Shown here one piece after another: positions 22,606 through 29,958 of a stretch of DNA of 33,488 nucleotides; the stretch's first letter is position 1; the number at the start of each line of letters is the position of its first letter. The stretch comes from a virus, in the IMG/VR virus record IMGVR_UViG_3300041409_001206, positions 1 to 33,488 of that record; one strand, 5' to 3'. Both the position numbers and the translations under genes were made by a program. The notes under the pieces were generated by a model. The model was not told where the DNA came from. It saw nothing but the letters and a program-made list of their open reading frames with translations, and searched no databases.

Positions 22606-24369
22606 TCAAGCGCCCGCGCCAGCTCCTGCGCCCTGACCGCTATGACCGCCGCCCGAGTCGACGACGGTCATCTGGTCCAAAATCTGTTTTCGCTCGGCAT
22701 CGTCCCTGTAGCCTGCAATTTTGAGTATCTCGTCATTCGGCAAGCCGACATTTTTCGCGAGATTCGCGACTTCCAATCGTTTTTTCATCAGGCTCAGTTG
22801 ATAAAATTCACTTTCCTGAAGCCGCGCCACTTCCGCGTCAGGGTCTTCGATGCCGCGCCGGGCATGATAGGTTTCGACGGACATATAGCCGCTGTCGACG
22901 TCCTCGCGGTCGACTTTGACCTGTTCAGGGTCAACGGCGCCGGCGTCGACAATAGCATTGAAATCGACACGAAAATTTTCGAATTCTTTCTCGCGCGTCG
23001 CGCCACCGCCGCCGGTCGTGTGAGCCGCCGCAAAGAGCAGGCCGACTTCCAGAATCCATCTGCCGAGCGGGTCGGCCGCGGACTTTGAAGTTTTCAGCGA
23101 TTTTTCGAATTCGGCGCGTCCTTCCTGTTTCGAAATGCCGGAAGCGTCAGTCATATCGTTGAGCTGCACGTGACTCTGTTTGGCGCGGCCGAGCATCGCC
23201 ATTTTCAGCTTGTCGCGCCGCTTATCGAAAACATCCGACTGAACAGGGTCGACGATGACGACATTGGCGGTGGCGTAGCCTACGAGCTTTCTCTGTTCAC
23301 CTTCCGTGCCCTGATAAATCGGCGAGCCGCCCAGAAAAGTCGCCGACGAACCGCCGATTTGAAGCGGAGCGTCTTCGGTCGTTTCGACAGTAGAGCCGTC
23401 CGTTCCGCGTCTTTTAACCGTTTTTTTTGGCCTCTGTGAATTGATAAAATATCGCTCTCGGCTGCCGGCGATGACGATGTTTTTCCCGCCCATCGTCCAA
23501 GTCAAATTCACCTGCTTCTGCTGCGAGCGAACCTGCTCATCAATCAGCGTCGAGCGCGAAAGCTCAAACATTAAAAGATTTCCGTCGAGCTTGAGCGGCT
23601 GAATTTCGGGCGGTGCTTCCTCAGAGTCGGCGGGCGGAATATAAGCCGCAATCGTCGGCAGAGTTTCCTGAGCGAATTCCAGCAAAGTCTGTTCTTCAAA
23701 AACTCTAAGACGAGTGTTGCCCTCTTTATCGAGAAAGGTCAGCTCTACCTTTTTATCGTCGCCGCCAGTCGCGAAGATTCCGAAAGGCTCGTTGCGTTCC
23801 GAATCGTAAAAAATGCCGGCGACGTCTGCGGGCAAAACCTCGAACTGAAGCATTTTCAGCGCGTCCGACAGATTCTTATGCGTTTGAATATTTCCCGATT
23901 CGTCCACAAACCCGGGCGGAACATATGCGCGGACGACGCATTTATCCTGAATCAGCGCGGTGGACAGGGCCTCGCGCAGCGTTCCGAGCATCTTCCGGTC
24001 GTTCCACCATTCGACGAGCGCGGCGACGGTTTCCCGAATCATTCGTTCCTGCGGAGTTTCCCCGTCGCCGGCGTTTCCATCCGGCTCGGCCGCCGCCATA
24101 TCGACCAGATTCCAGTCCGGTTCGCGTGCGATGACGCCGTCCAGGTGTCGCTCCACGATTTCGGCGATTACGTTTTCCGAGGTAAAAGCTTTTTGAATCG
24201 TGTCGATTATCTGCTGGCGATTCTCGACGTATAGCGGAGGCAGCGCCGGAAAGCCTTCGCCTTCCTGCCAGTGGTCTCCGTCGAGAAAAAGTTTATTTGC
24301 CTTGTGTCCCGCTGTGATGCGGTCTTGCAGCAATCGCTGCGCTTCGCCTAAAGTAATGTTTTTATCCAT
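22606..24369 (-). CDS. Portal protein
   Basis: The 587-residue protein lies directly after the large terminase gene (12-nt gap), the standard order. It has an N-terminal clip/wing helix region (MDKNITLGEAQRLLQDRI, ENVIAEIVERHLDGVIARE), a long middle with ALIQDKCVVRAYVPPGF and LQFEVLPADVAGIFYDSERNEPFGIFAT, and a crown/stem signature LKMAMLGRAKQSHVQLNDMTDASGISKQEGRAEFEKSLK, which fits SPP1-type portals. The C-terminal helices (EVARLQESEFYQLSLMKKRLEV) resemble other portals, and a Gly/Ala-rich tail closes the chain. The dodecameric ring forms the DNA entry vertex and docks terminase. The ATG at 24369 is clear. Confidence 0.88.
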   Translation of the reverse strand: MDKNITLGEAQRLLQDRITAGHKANKLFLDGDHWQEGEGFPALPPLYVENRQQIIDTIQKAFTSENVIAEIVERHLDGVIAREPDWNLVDMAAAEPDGNAGDGETPQERMIRETVAALVEWWNDRKMLGTLREALSTALIQDKCVVRAYVPPGFVDESGNIQTHKNLSDALKMLQFEVLPADVAGIFYDSERNEPFGIFATGGDDKKVELTFLDKEGNTRLRVFEEQTLLEFAQETLPTIAAYIPPADSEEAPPEIQPLKLDGNLLMFELSRSTLIDEQVRSQQKQVNLTWTMGGKNIVIAGSRERYFINSQRPKKTVKRRGTDGSTVETTEDAPLQIGGSSATFLGGSPIYQGTEGEQRKLVGYATANVVIVDPVQSDVFDKRRDKLKMAMLGRAKQSHVQLNDMTDASGISKQEGRAEFEKSLKTSKSAADPLGRWILEVGLLFAAAHTTGGGGATREKEFENFRVDFNAIVDAGAVDPEQVKVDREDVDSGYMSVETYHARRGIEDPDAEVARLQESEFYQLSLMKKRLEVANLAKNVGLPNDEILKIAGYRDDAERKQILDQMTVVDSGGGHSGQGAGAGAGA

Positions 24370-24381
24370 AAGTTTTACACC

Positions 24382-25794
24382 TCAAAATTGGTAATAGCTT
24401 TCGGTCGATTCTTCCTCGTAGTCGTCGCCTCTCGGCTTCAAATCGATTTCGGCGACCATATAGCGCATGCAGTCGCATCCGTGGTCATTTTCCTTAACCG
24501 GAGCTTCTTTGTCTTCGTCCCAAACGTATTCTTCAATTTCGTCTTCGGTGCAAAGCGGTTTTTTCGCTTCGACTAGCTCGGGGTCGCGTTCGACCAAAGA
24601 ATCTCTCAGTAAATAAAGACCGGCTTTCCCGTTCGCTTTGACGCGCAGGCGAGACTCGACCTGCTGCAATCCGCTTGAAACGTCTTTGAACGCCGGAACA
24701 GTCGCCATTCCCAAATGTTTTTCCAGCGTTGCGCGGTCTTCGGCGTCGTGGTCGCAAATAATTTTTTGGGGCAAAGGCTCGGCGTCTTCACGGATTTTTG
24801 TTCTTTTCCGCGTTGTCGGGTCGTAGTGCCAGCCGCAAACTTTGAGAATTTCGCGGGCGTGGTCTTCGACCAATCGGTTCGTGAAATAAATCTCGCGAAT
24901 TCGATAAAGATTTCCGTCATTATCCATCGCCCATTCCTGCCAGACGAACGGATTACGATAACCGAAATCGACCACCCAAAACCTGCGCCAATCGCGCGGA
25001 ATGATAAATTCATCGTTCTCGTCATAACGATTTAACAGGTGAATTTTCGGGTCGTAGTTGTCCCAAATCATTCCCTCGGCCTGGACCCAGAGGCCTTTAC
25101 GCAGTCGCAGATATCGCACGCCGGTCAGGTTGTCGAGCTTCGCCAGATACGCAACGCCGCGCGGCGTCATCTCGCGCGTTTGCTGATTAAATAAAACCGG
25201 ATTGTCTTCGTGCCGTGACTGGAACATTTTCAGCACGCCGCGTTTCTGCCGCTGTTTGAGAAAATGTTTCGGGTTTTGCGGGTTGCAGTCGGCGAGCAGC
25301 TGCTGATATGGCATCACGCCGTTACGCAGGCGAGTAGTCAAAGCTTCCCAGTCGTCTTCGGTTGCCTCGGTAGCTTCCTGCATAAAAATCATATCGTATT
25401 CGGACGACATAATTTTCGACGATTTATCCAGACCGCCTACGACCAGAACAGAGCCGTTTTTGTATCGATATTCCTGGTCGGAAGTGAAGAAATGAACCAA
25501 ACGGCCTTTGCCGAGCGCGCCGACCGGCAGAACGTGATTTTCGTAAGTGACCAGCGCGGTTTGACTGATTGACGTACGGGTTTTACGGACGAGTAGGCCG
25601 CGCATACCGGAATATTTCATCGCGCACAGGTGCATCTTTTCGAGACAGCCGCGCGATTTTCCCGTTCCCGCCGGCCCGTCCGTGACCACTTCATCGTCCT
25701 GGCAGTAAAAGACGTCGAGCGCCGCGCCGATGGGTTGGTACGGCCGCTCTTCCGGTCGTGGCGTAATTGTTTTGGAAGACATTACTATCGCCAT
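24382..25794 (-). CDS. terL: Terminase large subunit
   Basis: ATPase/nuclease that packages phage DNA. With the start at ATG 25794 the protein has 470 residues. Visible motifs: Walker A GPAGTGKS (40-47), Walker B-like YDMIFMQE (133-140), coupling motif region LADCNPQNP, and the RNase H-like nuclease acids in WVVDFGYRNP, ICDHDAEDRATLEKHLG and ENDHGCDCMRYM. The frame is open to 25878, but the upstream part lies inside the small terminase gene and lacks a natural start. The ATG at 25782 (MSSKTITPRPEERP) is equally possible; neither has a strong ribosome binding site. It follows small terminase by 10 nt and is followed by portal, the canonical packaging module. Confidence 0.93.
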   Translation of the reverse strand: MAIVMSSKTITPRPEERPYQPIGAALDVFYCQDDEVVTDGPAGTGKSRGCLEKMHLCAMKYSGMRGLLVRKTRTSISQTALVTYENHVLPVGALGKGRLVHFFTSDQEYRYKNGSVLVVGGLDKSSKIMSSEYDMIFMQEATEATEDDWEALTTRLRNGVMPYQQLLADCNPQNPKHFLKQRQKRGVLKMFQSRHEDNPVLFNQQTREMTPRGVAYLAKLDNLTGVRYLRLRKGLWVQAEGMIWDNYDPKIHLLNRYDENDEFIIPRDWRRFWVVDFGYRNPFVWQEWAMDNDGNLYRIREIYFTNRLVEDHAREILKVCGWHYDPTTRKRTKIREDAEPLPQKIICDHDAEDRATLEKHLGMATVPAFKDVSSGLQQVESRLRVKANGKAGLYLLRDSLVERDPELVEAKKPLCTEDEIEEYVWDEDKEAPVKENDHGCDCMRYMVAEIDLKPRGDDYEEESTESYYQF

Positions 25795-25804
25795 AACCAG
25801 AAAA

Positions 25805-26416
25805 CTACACTTTAGAAGGGTCGAAACCTGCATAAACTTTCGGGAACAACGGCTCGCCGCCCGCGCCTGTGTGTTCATGTTTTTCGGTAAATAATTTGTG
25901 ATATTTCCCTAAATCTCTGCGCGCTTCGTGTGCCGAATACAATTCAAACTCGACCTCTTCGTGAAGGATTTCAACGTCTGACTGTAAATCTTCGATTTCA
26001 TCTTCGGCCAGAAAACCGCGCATATCTTCTCTGACTTCCGTTTTTCTCTGTTTGATGGAACGCTTCACTTTGAGTTTTTTTATCAAATGAGTTTTCCTGC
26101 GTTTTTTCGCCAACTCAAAGCTAAAATTTCCGTGCTCGTCGCAAACATCTTCGATATTTCCTTCGGCGTATTCGGTAAGCGTTGCGAGAACAACATTTGA
26201 GGGCATAGTCATTGCCGACAATCTTTCATCGATATAAGTCTTAATCTGAGGTTTTCTAAGGTTTTCGTAAGCCACCGCCGCAAGTGTCGCCCGATTGCCT
26301 TTATACTCTGCCAACTCAGCCGCCTTCGTGCCGTTAAAATGTGCTTCGTGCAAATAATAATCGGCAAACAATTTTTGCTTCGGCGTGAGTTTTATTTCTT
26401 CTCTTTCGTCGCTCAT
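25805..26416 (-). CDS. terS: Terminase small subunit
   Basis: A 203-residue protein of the Terminase_2 type that recognises the packaging site. The N-terminus carries the family hallmark LTPKQKLFADYYLHEAHFNGTKAA followed by helix-turn-helix-like residues (GNRATLAAVAYENLRKPQIKTYIDERL). A central coiled region with many Lys/Arg and Glu (about 105-165) probably drives oligomer formation, and the C-terminus (GGEPLFPKVYAGFDPSKV) would contact the large subunit. Its ATG overlaps the stop of the preceding PAS protein gene (ATGA), so the two are translationally coupled. It lies directly before the large terminase gene. Confidence 0.88.
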   Translation of the reverse strand: MSDEREEIKLTPKQKLFADYYLHEAHFNGTKAAELAEYKGNRATLAAVAYENLRKPQIKTYIDERLSAMTMPSNVVLATLTEYAEGNIEDVCDEHGNFSFELAKKRRKTHLIKKLKVKRSIKQRKTEVREDMRGFLAEDEIEDLQSDVEILHEEVEFELYSAHEARRDLGKYHKLFTEKHEHTGAGGEPLFPKVYAGFDPSKV

Positions 26417-27036
26417 ATCTTCTGCGTAGTTCCCTGCATCTCGACAAACTCGCCTTTGGCATTAAAATAAGGCTGCCACATCGAACGCGCGGGAAAAATG
26501 GTTTTGTCGGGAAGAACGGCGTCAAACTCGATATTGGATTTGGCTCTGCGCTCGCAGGCTCGAATCCAATAAGCGCTTACGCGTTCGAGGTCGTGCTTTG
26601 CTATTACCGAAAACCAGCCGTCGCCGAGCAGATCCTTTTCCTCTTTTTGAAATAATTTGCAGTAGGCTTCGTTCGCTTCGACGCATTCGCCTTTATCGTT
26701 CGCGCGCCAGAAGGGAACGGCCGAAACGTCCAATAAAAGCTCAATGCGTGCCGAGTTATAGCGGTGAAGCTCGGCGGACTCTTCCATTTTTTGATTTATT
26801 ACCGTTTCGATTCGATTCAATGCCGTTTCGACCTGCATCAGCTCTTTGAAAGCTGCGAGCACGCCGACGCCTTTTTTATAGTTGTTCCGGCTCTTGCGGA
26901 TTTTATTTACAATCCAGCCTAAAATAATGCCGCCGATGGTCAGCAATTCCCAGTAATCCTTAACCGTATCAATCCAAGTTTTGCCGTCGTCAATCATATA
27001 AATAGGAGAATGGAAATTTTCAACATCAAAAGCCAT
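26413..27036 (-). CDS. Membrane-anchored PAS domain protein in the packaging operon
   Basis: A 207-residue protein. Residues about 29-46 (WELLTIGGIILGWIVNKI) form one transmembrane helix, preceded by a short acidic segment. A basic stretch (RKSRNNYKKG) suggests the C-terminal part lies in the cytosol. Residues about 55-98 are a predicted coiled coil (FKELMQVETALNRIETVINQKMEE). Residues about 103-207 look like a PAS sensor fold: VPFWRANDKGECVEANEAYCKLF, LLGDGWFSVIAKHDLERV, NIEFDAVLPDKTIFPARSMWQPYFNAKGEFVEMQGT. No kinase or cyclase domain follows. It overlaps small terminase by 4 nt, so it is co-expressed with packaging genes. A sensor-like holin or lysis-timing protein is one idea; the function is unknown. 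Confidence 0.7.
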   Translation of the reverse strand: MAFDVENFHSPIYMIDDGKTWIDTVKDYWELLTIGGIILGWIVNKIRKSRNNYKKGVGVLAAFKELMQVETALNRIETVINQKMEESAELHRYNSARIELLLDVSAVPFWRANDKGECVEANEAYCKLFQKEEKDLLGDGWFSVIAKHDLERVSAYWIRACERRAKSNIEFDAVLPDKTIFPARSMWQPYFNAKGEFVEMQGTTQKI

Positions 27037-27075
27037 TTTGTCTCTCTCGTCCCCGTTTGCTCATCGTTGTTAATA

Positions 27076-27139
27076 TTTGCGGCTCGCCGCTAATGCGTCC
27101 GCGCGAAGCTTCAAAACACGCGAACCGGCGAGCCGCAAA
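27076..27139. repeat. 14-bp perfect inverted repeat
   Basis: TTTGCGGCTCGCCG (27076-27089) and CGGCGAGCCGCAAA (27126-27139) are exact reverse complements around 36 nt. Neither side has a T-tract. It occupies the 106-nt gap between the small gene at 27143 and the PAS protein gene, so it may be an mRNA processing or stability structure, or a protein binding site. Confidence 0.65.
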
Positions 27140-27142
27140 ACT

Positions 27143-27367
27143 TTATCTATAATCAACCCCTGCGTCTTTGAGCATTTCCTGCCCTTCTTCGTCGTCCTCG
27201 TCGCATCTGACTTCCGATGCCCGAAAAGCTGCGTCCTTGAATATCAAAACATTTCGCTCGTCGCCGCCCGTCAGTTCGTATGCCTCGACTTTGTTCCGCG
27301 ACAATATGTGCAGAAGCCGGGTAAACGCTTCTTCAGGAATGTCGTAAATTGGAACGTCGATATTCAT
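27143..27367 (-). CDS. Small hypothetical phage protein
   Basis: I do not recognise this 74-residue acidic protein (MNIDVPIYDIPEEAFTRLLHIL ... DDEEGQEMLKDAGVDYR). It has an alternating strand-helix-strand look (LLHILSRNKVEAYELTGGDERNVLIFKDAAF), which suggests a small alpha/beta fold. No cysteines pair, no membrane segment. It is the first sizeable gene of the packaging transcript, behind the structured element at 27.5 kb. There is no clear ribosome binding site before the ATG at 27367. A translation-coupled start from the short reading frame at 27411-27476 is possible but there is a 43-nt gap. Confidence 0.5.
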   Translation of the reverse strand: MNIDVPIYDIPEEAFTRLLHILSRNKVEAYELTGGDERNVLIFKDAAFRASEVRCDEDDEEGQEMLKDAGVDYR

Positions 27368-27410
27368 AAAATAGAATCGAGCCGAATCACCCTTTTCGTT
27401 CCGAGAAAGC

Positions 27411-27476
27411 CTATAGCTTCAGGAAGCCGCTACGCCCGCCGGTTTCGGATAGTTTTGGCTGTAATTCTTCGTTCAT
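27411..27476 (-). CDS. Possible 21-residue leader peptide
   Basis: A short open frame (MNEELQPKLSETGGRSGFLK, ending Leu-stop) starts at ATG 27476, 6 nt after GGAAG, a better ribosome binding site than that of the next gene. It begins just past the terminator hairpin of element copy 2. It has Lys and Glu at both ends and no hydrophobic segment. It may be a leader peptide or just a chance frame; length alone cannot decide. Confidence 0.3.
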   Translation of the reverse strand: MNEELQPKLSETGGRSGFLKL

Positions 27477-27485
27477 CGTTTACTT

Positions 27486-27609
27486 CCAAAACGAAAACAC
27501 CGCGTAAGCCCTCTTTTTGAAGACTTACACGGCGTTAGTGTGTTGACTGCCCGAGATTAGTGGTGGGCAAACCTAAATTTTCATAGTCCAAAGTAACGGA
27601 AAGTTTCAA
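27486..27609 (-). promoter_or_regulatory. Structured regulatory element, copy 2, with candidate promoter
   Basis: Homologous to 22443-22560. On the minus strand a promoter-like pair TTGAAA (27609-27604) and TATGAA (27585-27580) with 18-nt spacing would start transcription just before GGTTTGCCC, the small stem TGCCC/GGGCA and the terminator hairpin. The arrangement promoter, structured leader, terminator, small frame, late genes is that of an attenuator. What senses it is unknown. The rest of the 27368-27750 gap holds the short frame at 27411 and the divergent promoter of the plus-strand gene. Confidence 0.55.
27489..27536 (-). terminator. Intrinsic terminator ahead of the packaging genes
   Basis: As minus-strand RNA the arms 27519-27536 and 27496-27513 form an 18-bp stem with an AAAAA loop. 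Four of the pairs are G-U, which would be A-C mismatches on the plus strand, so the minus strand is the functional one. TTCGTTTTGG follows. It lies before the packaging genes rather than after a gene. Confidence 0.75.
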
Positions 27610-27667
27610 AAATTGCAATGAAAACTTTACTGAAGCAGTTTATTGATTAATATTGCTCTCTAAATAC

Positions 27668-27696
27668 TTCAATTTTGATGTATATAGTGTTATTAT
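27668..27696 (+). promoter_or_regulatory. Candidate promoter of the plus-strand membrane gene
   Basis: TTCAAT (27668-27673) and TATTAT (27691-27696) are spaced by 17 nt in AT-rich DNA, about 55 nt ahead of the ATG at 27751. The -35 box is weak. A private promoter suits an inserted accessory gene on the opposite strand. Confidence 0.4.
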
Positions 27697-27750
27697 GCGG
27701 AACAATTTAACGAATAACATTATATTTAATCTAATTCATGGGATAAAACT

Positions 27751-28527
27751 ATGGAACAAACTACTCCTACTCCAGATTTGAATGCCTCGGGGAAATTAGA
27801 TGTGCAGGATATAGCTATTACTCTGGGAAAGAGTCCTACAGCTATCGTATACACAACAAAAGATAATCAACTCCGCTGGCGTTATTTCGGCAATAAGGGC
27901 AATCTCCCGAACAGGCTCATTAATGCTGTATCAGAGTTTGACACCATAATGACGAAAATAGGAGTTTCAGTTCCAAAATCTTATAAAAAAGAGGCATACT
28001 ATCAATTAGGCAAATCATTGTTTGCGGCTTTAAATTGTCCTGGAACTACAAAACATGTTAGCTATTTTCGCGATGTAAAATTATTTGTAGCAGCGAAATC
28101 TAAAGAGCGCGGCCGGTTTGTTTACGTTGCTGCAAGCATGGCCTCGATATTAATTTTGGCACTTCTTATAAGTTTTTCCTACTTTGAAACAAATAATATA
28201 CATGCTGATGCTGCACTAATTGAGCTCGGTGGATTGTTTGGCGCTATAGGCGCTTGTATTTCTGTCCTGCAGAGAAATAACTCGTTAAAGATTGATCCAT
28301 TCGTCGGTATTGGTTATATCTCTTTTCAAGGAATCGCTAGAATTTTTCTGGGATTCATTTTTGGATGTATTTTTGTAATCGCCAGTAAGGCTAATTTCAT
28401 TTTAGGAGTTGTTGGAAATACTGTTTATCCATTATTTATCTTATCTATTGTTGCAGGGTTTAGTGAAAGATTTATACCCGAGTTATTAAGCAGATTTGAG
28501 GCTCAAAATTTTAGGGATATTGAGTAG
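27751..28527 (+). CDS. Accessory (moron-like) membrane protein
   Basis: A 258-residue protein of no family I can name with confidence. Residues 1-125 are soluble and polar. Four hydrophobic segments follow at about 128-150, 160-178, 190-212 and 218-240. The closing part (ILSIVAGFSERFIPELLSRFE) contains a GFSER.IP.LL motif that I associate with uncharacterised bacterial membrane proteins. It lies on the plus strand between the packaging and replication blocks, is more AT-rich than both, and has its own promoter-like sequence, so I infer a moron expressed from the prophage, perhaps in superinfection exclusion or host defence. It converges with the Com-like gene, leaving a 22-nt gap. Confidence 0.6.
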   Translation: MEQTTPTPDLNASGKLDVQDIAITLGKSPTAIVYTTKDNQLRWRYFGNKGNLPNRLINAVSEFDTIMTKIGVSVPKSYKKEAYYQLGKSLFAALNCPGTTKHVSYFRDVKLFVAAKSKERGRFVYVAASMASILILALLISFSYFETNNIHADAALIELGGLFGAIGACISVLQRNNSLKIDPFVGIGYISFQGIARIFLGFIFGCIFVIASKANFILGVVGNTVYPLFILSIVAGFSERFIPELLSRFEAQNFRDIE

Positions 28528-28549
28528 CATAAAGTCCTTGAAGTTCTAA

Positions 28550-28765
28550 TTATTTAACTGTAAGTTTTTCATTTCTCTTCCAGGCCATCCTATAACCGCA
28601 TTTATCGCAGATAACGTGTTGAACTTTCAAGTTCGGATTAAGTATCAACCCGAAGATATAGAGATACTGTCCGTCCGATTGATACAAAACGGCATTGCAC
28701 GACTTTCGCGTGTCCGGCATACGTCCTTTGCAGCGAACGTCTTTAATTTCTTTTTTGTTTTTCAT
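28550..28765 (-). CDS. Com-like zinc-ribbon protein
   Basis: A 71-residue protein with four cysteines in the layout of a small zinc ribbon: C12 (VRCKGR), C23 (KSCNAVL), then C53 and C56 (VICDKCGYRMAWK). This resembles the Mu Com family, RNA-binding activators of mom translation, and similar short phage zinc proteins. No mom-like DNA modification gene is in the window, so the actual target is unknown. The ATG at 28765 follows the stop of the primase gene by 2 nt. Confidence 0.6.
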   Translation of the reverse strand: MKNKKEIKDVRCKGRMPDTRKSCNAVLYQSDGQYLYIFGLILNPNLKVQHVICDKCGYRMAWKRNEKLTVK

Positions 28766-28767
28766 TA

Positions 28768-29898
28768 TTAGGCTATAAATTCGACTATCGCCCTTAAGTT
28801 TTCCGGCTTTAACGCTTCCTCTTCCGATTCCATAATCGCTACACGCTCATCGAGCATTTCATTAAATAAATCGAATAAGTATTCATCAGATAAAATTTTA
28901 TTGACCTTCGAGTTGTAAGCATCAGTATAGCCATTGTGCCTCCGGGCTTTGAGTTCTCCGGCAATCAAATAATCCGCCAAATCGAATCCCCCTTTCTTTT
29001 CTTCGACGGTTGCCGCATCTTCGATAATTCTGGAAGTCGTTACGTTGAGTCCGAATCTTTGAGCCTCAATTGCTTCTCTCTGCCAGAGGTCGAAACCGTC
29101 GGCGTCGGGAAAGAGTATGATTTTCCTGCCTCTGAACCGGCGCAGTTTTTCGGCTTTAAGATAAGACTTTCCGCCGATGGCGAGCCAGATGAAATTATCG
29201 AGAAAAATCGACGCGACCGCGGCGGTTTTTTCGGCTTCGACGATTGCCACGGACTTCCTTTTATCCCTTTTCAAAAGATGCTCGCCGAAAAAGCAGATTT
29301 TGTGCTCAAAGGTTTCCGCCAGGACTTTCGTCTTTTTGAGCTCGTAGTGTATCCATGACGGATTTACTCGTTTATCGCGCTTTCCCGTTTTTTCATCGTA
29401 GGAGATAATCTTTCCCGTCCGGGCACGCCCTTTGTCATCAATCTGCCAGAAGACGGTTTTGCCCGTCTTGGTCGTTCCTATCAGATAATCCTTAATCATC
29501 TTTTCGACGAGCTCCGGGTCGACGAAAGACAATAGGAAATTCAGGAAGCGGTTTTTATTTGTGTGTTCGAGCGAGCGGACGACCAGAGAGTTATCGATAG
29601 TGTCGAAGTATTCGGCCTGCTCCTTTCGGCTCGCAGCATTTATCCGTGTCACGACCGCTGCGTTCATTCTGGTTTTGCCGGTAGCGGGGGCGTTTGTGCC
29701 TGACTGGGTGCCGAGCCCGAGGAACTCCTTCGGCGTCAGGTGATAACCGCAGGAGGATTCCCGGTTGCAGCGGCCGACCGACGAGTCAAGATAATCTCCG
29801 AGCTCGTCAATGTATCTGGCGAACTCGTTTTTCTTTCCGCATGACGGGCAGGTGTAGCGAGAACGCGAACCTCTGTATTTTTCCAGTTGATATTTCAT
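28768..29898 (-). CDS. Primase-like protein with zinc ribbon and Toprim domain
   Basis: The frame is open to a TTG at 29985. I chose ATG 29898 because the zinc-ribbon unit starts there and because the upstream stretch contains one of the 11-bp repeats of the noncoding array. The 376-residue protein begins YRGSRSRYTCPSCGKKNEFARYID with C17 and C20, then VGRCNRESSCGYH with C44 and C50. A Toprim-like domain follows: IVEAEKTA with Glu221 and ILFPDADGFD with Asp265 and Asp267. This layout fits DnaG-like or DUF6371-type primases of phages and mobile elements that prime DNA synthesis. The helicase gene lies just upstream across the repeat array. It ends 2 nt before the Com-like gene. Confidence 0.78.
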   Translation of the reverse strand: MKYQLEKYRGSRSRYTCPSCGKKNEFARYIDELGDYLDSSVGRCNRESSCGYHLTPKEFLGLGTQSGTNAPATGKTRMNAAVVTRINAASRKEQAEYFDTIDNSLVVRSLEHTNKNRFLNFLLSFVDPELVEKMIKDYLIGTTKTGKTVFWQIDDKGRARTGKIISYDEKTGKRDKRVNPSWIHYELKKTKVLAETFEHKICFFGEHLLKRDKRKSVAIVEAEKTAAVASIFLDNFIWLAIGGKSYLKAEKLRRFRGRKIILFPDADGFDLWQREAIEAQRFGLNVTTSRIIEDAATVEEKKGGFDLADYLIAGELKARRHNGYTDAYNSKVNKILSDEYLFDLFNEMLDERVAIMESEEEALKPENLRAIVEFIA

Positions 29899-29958
29899 CA
29901 ATGTTTGTAGCTTTTCCAGCCTCGTATCAATAAAAAGGGTATGACGCGATTGGGAAGT

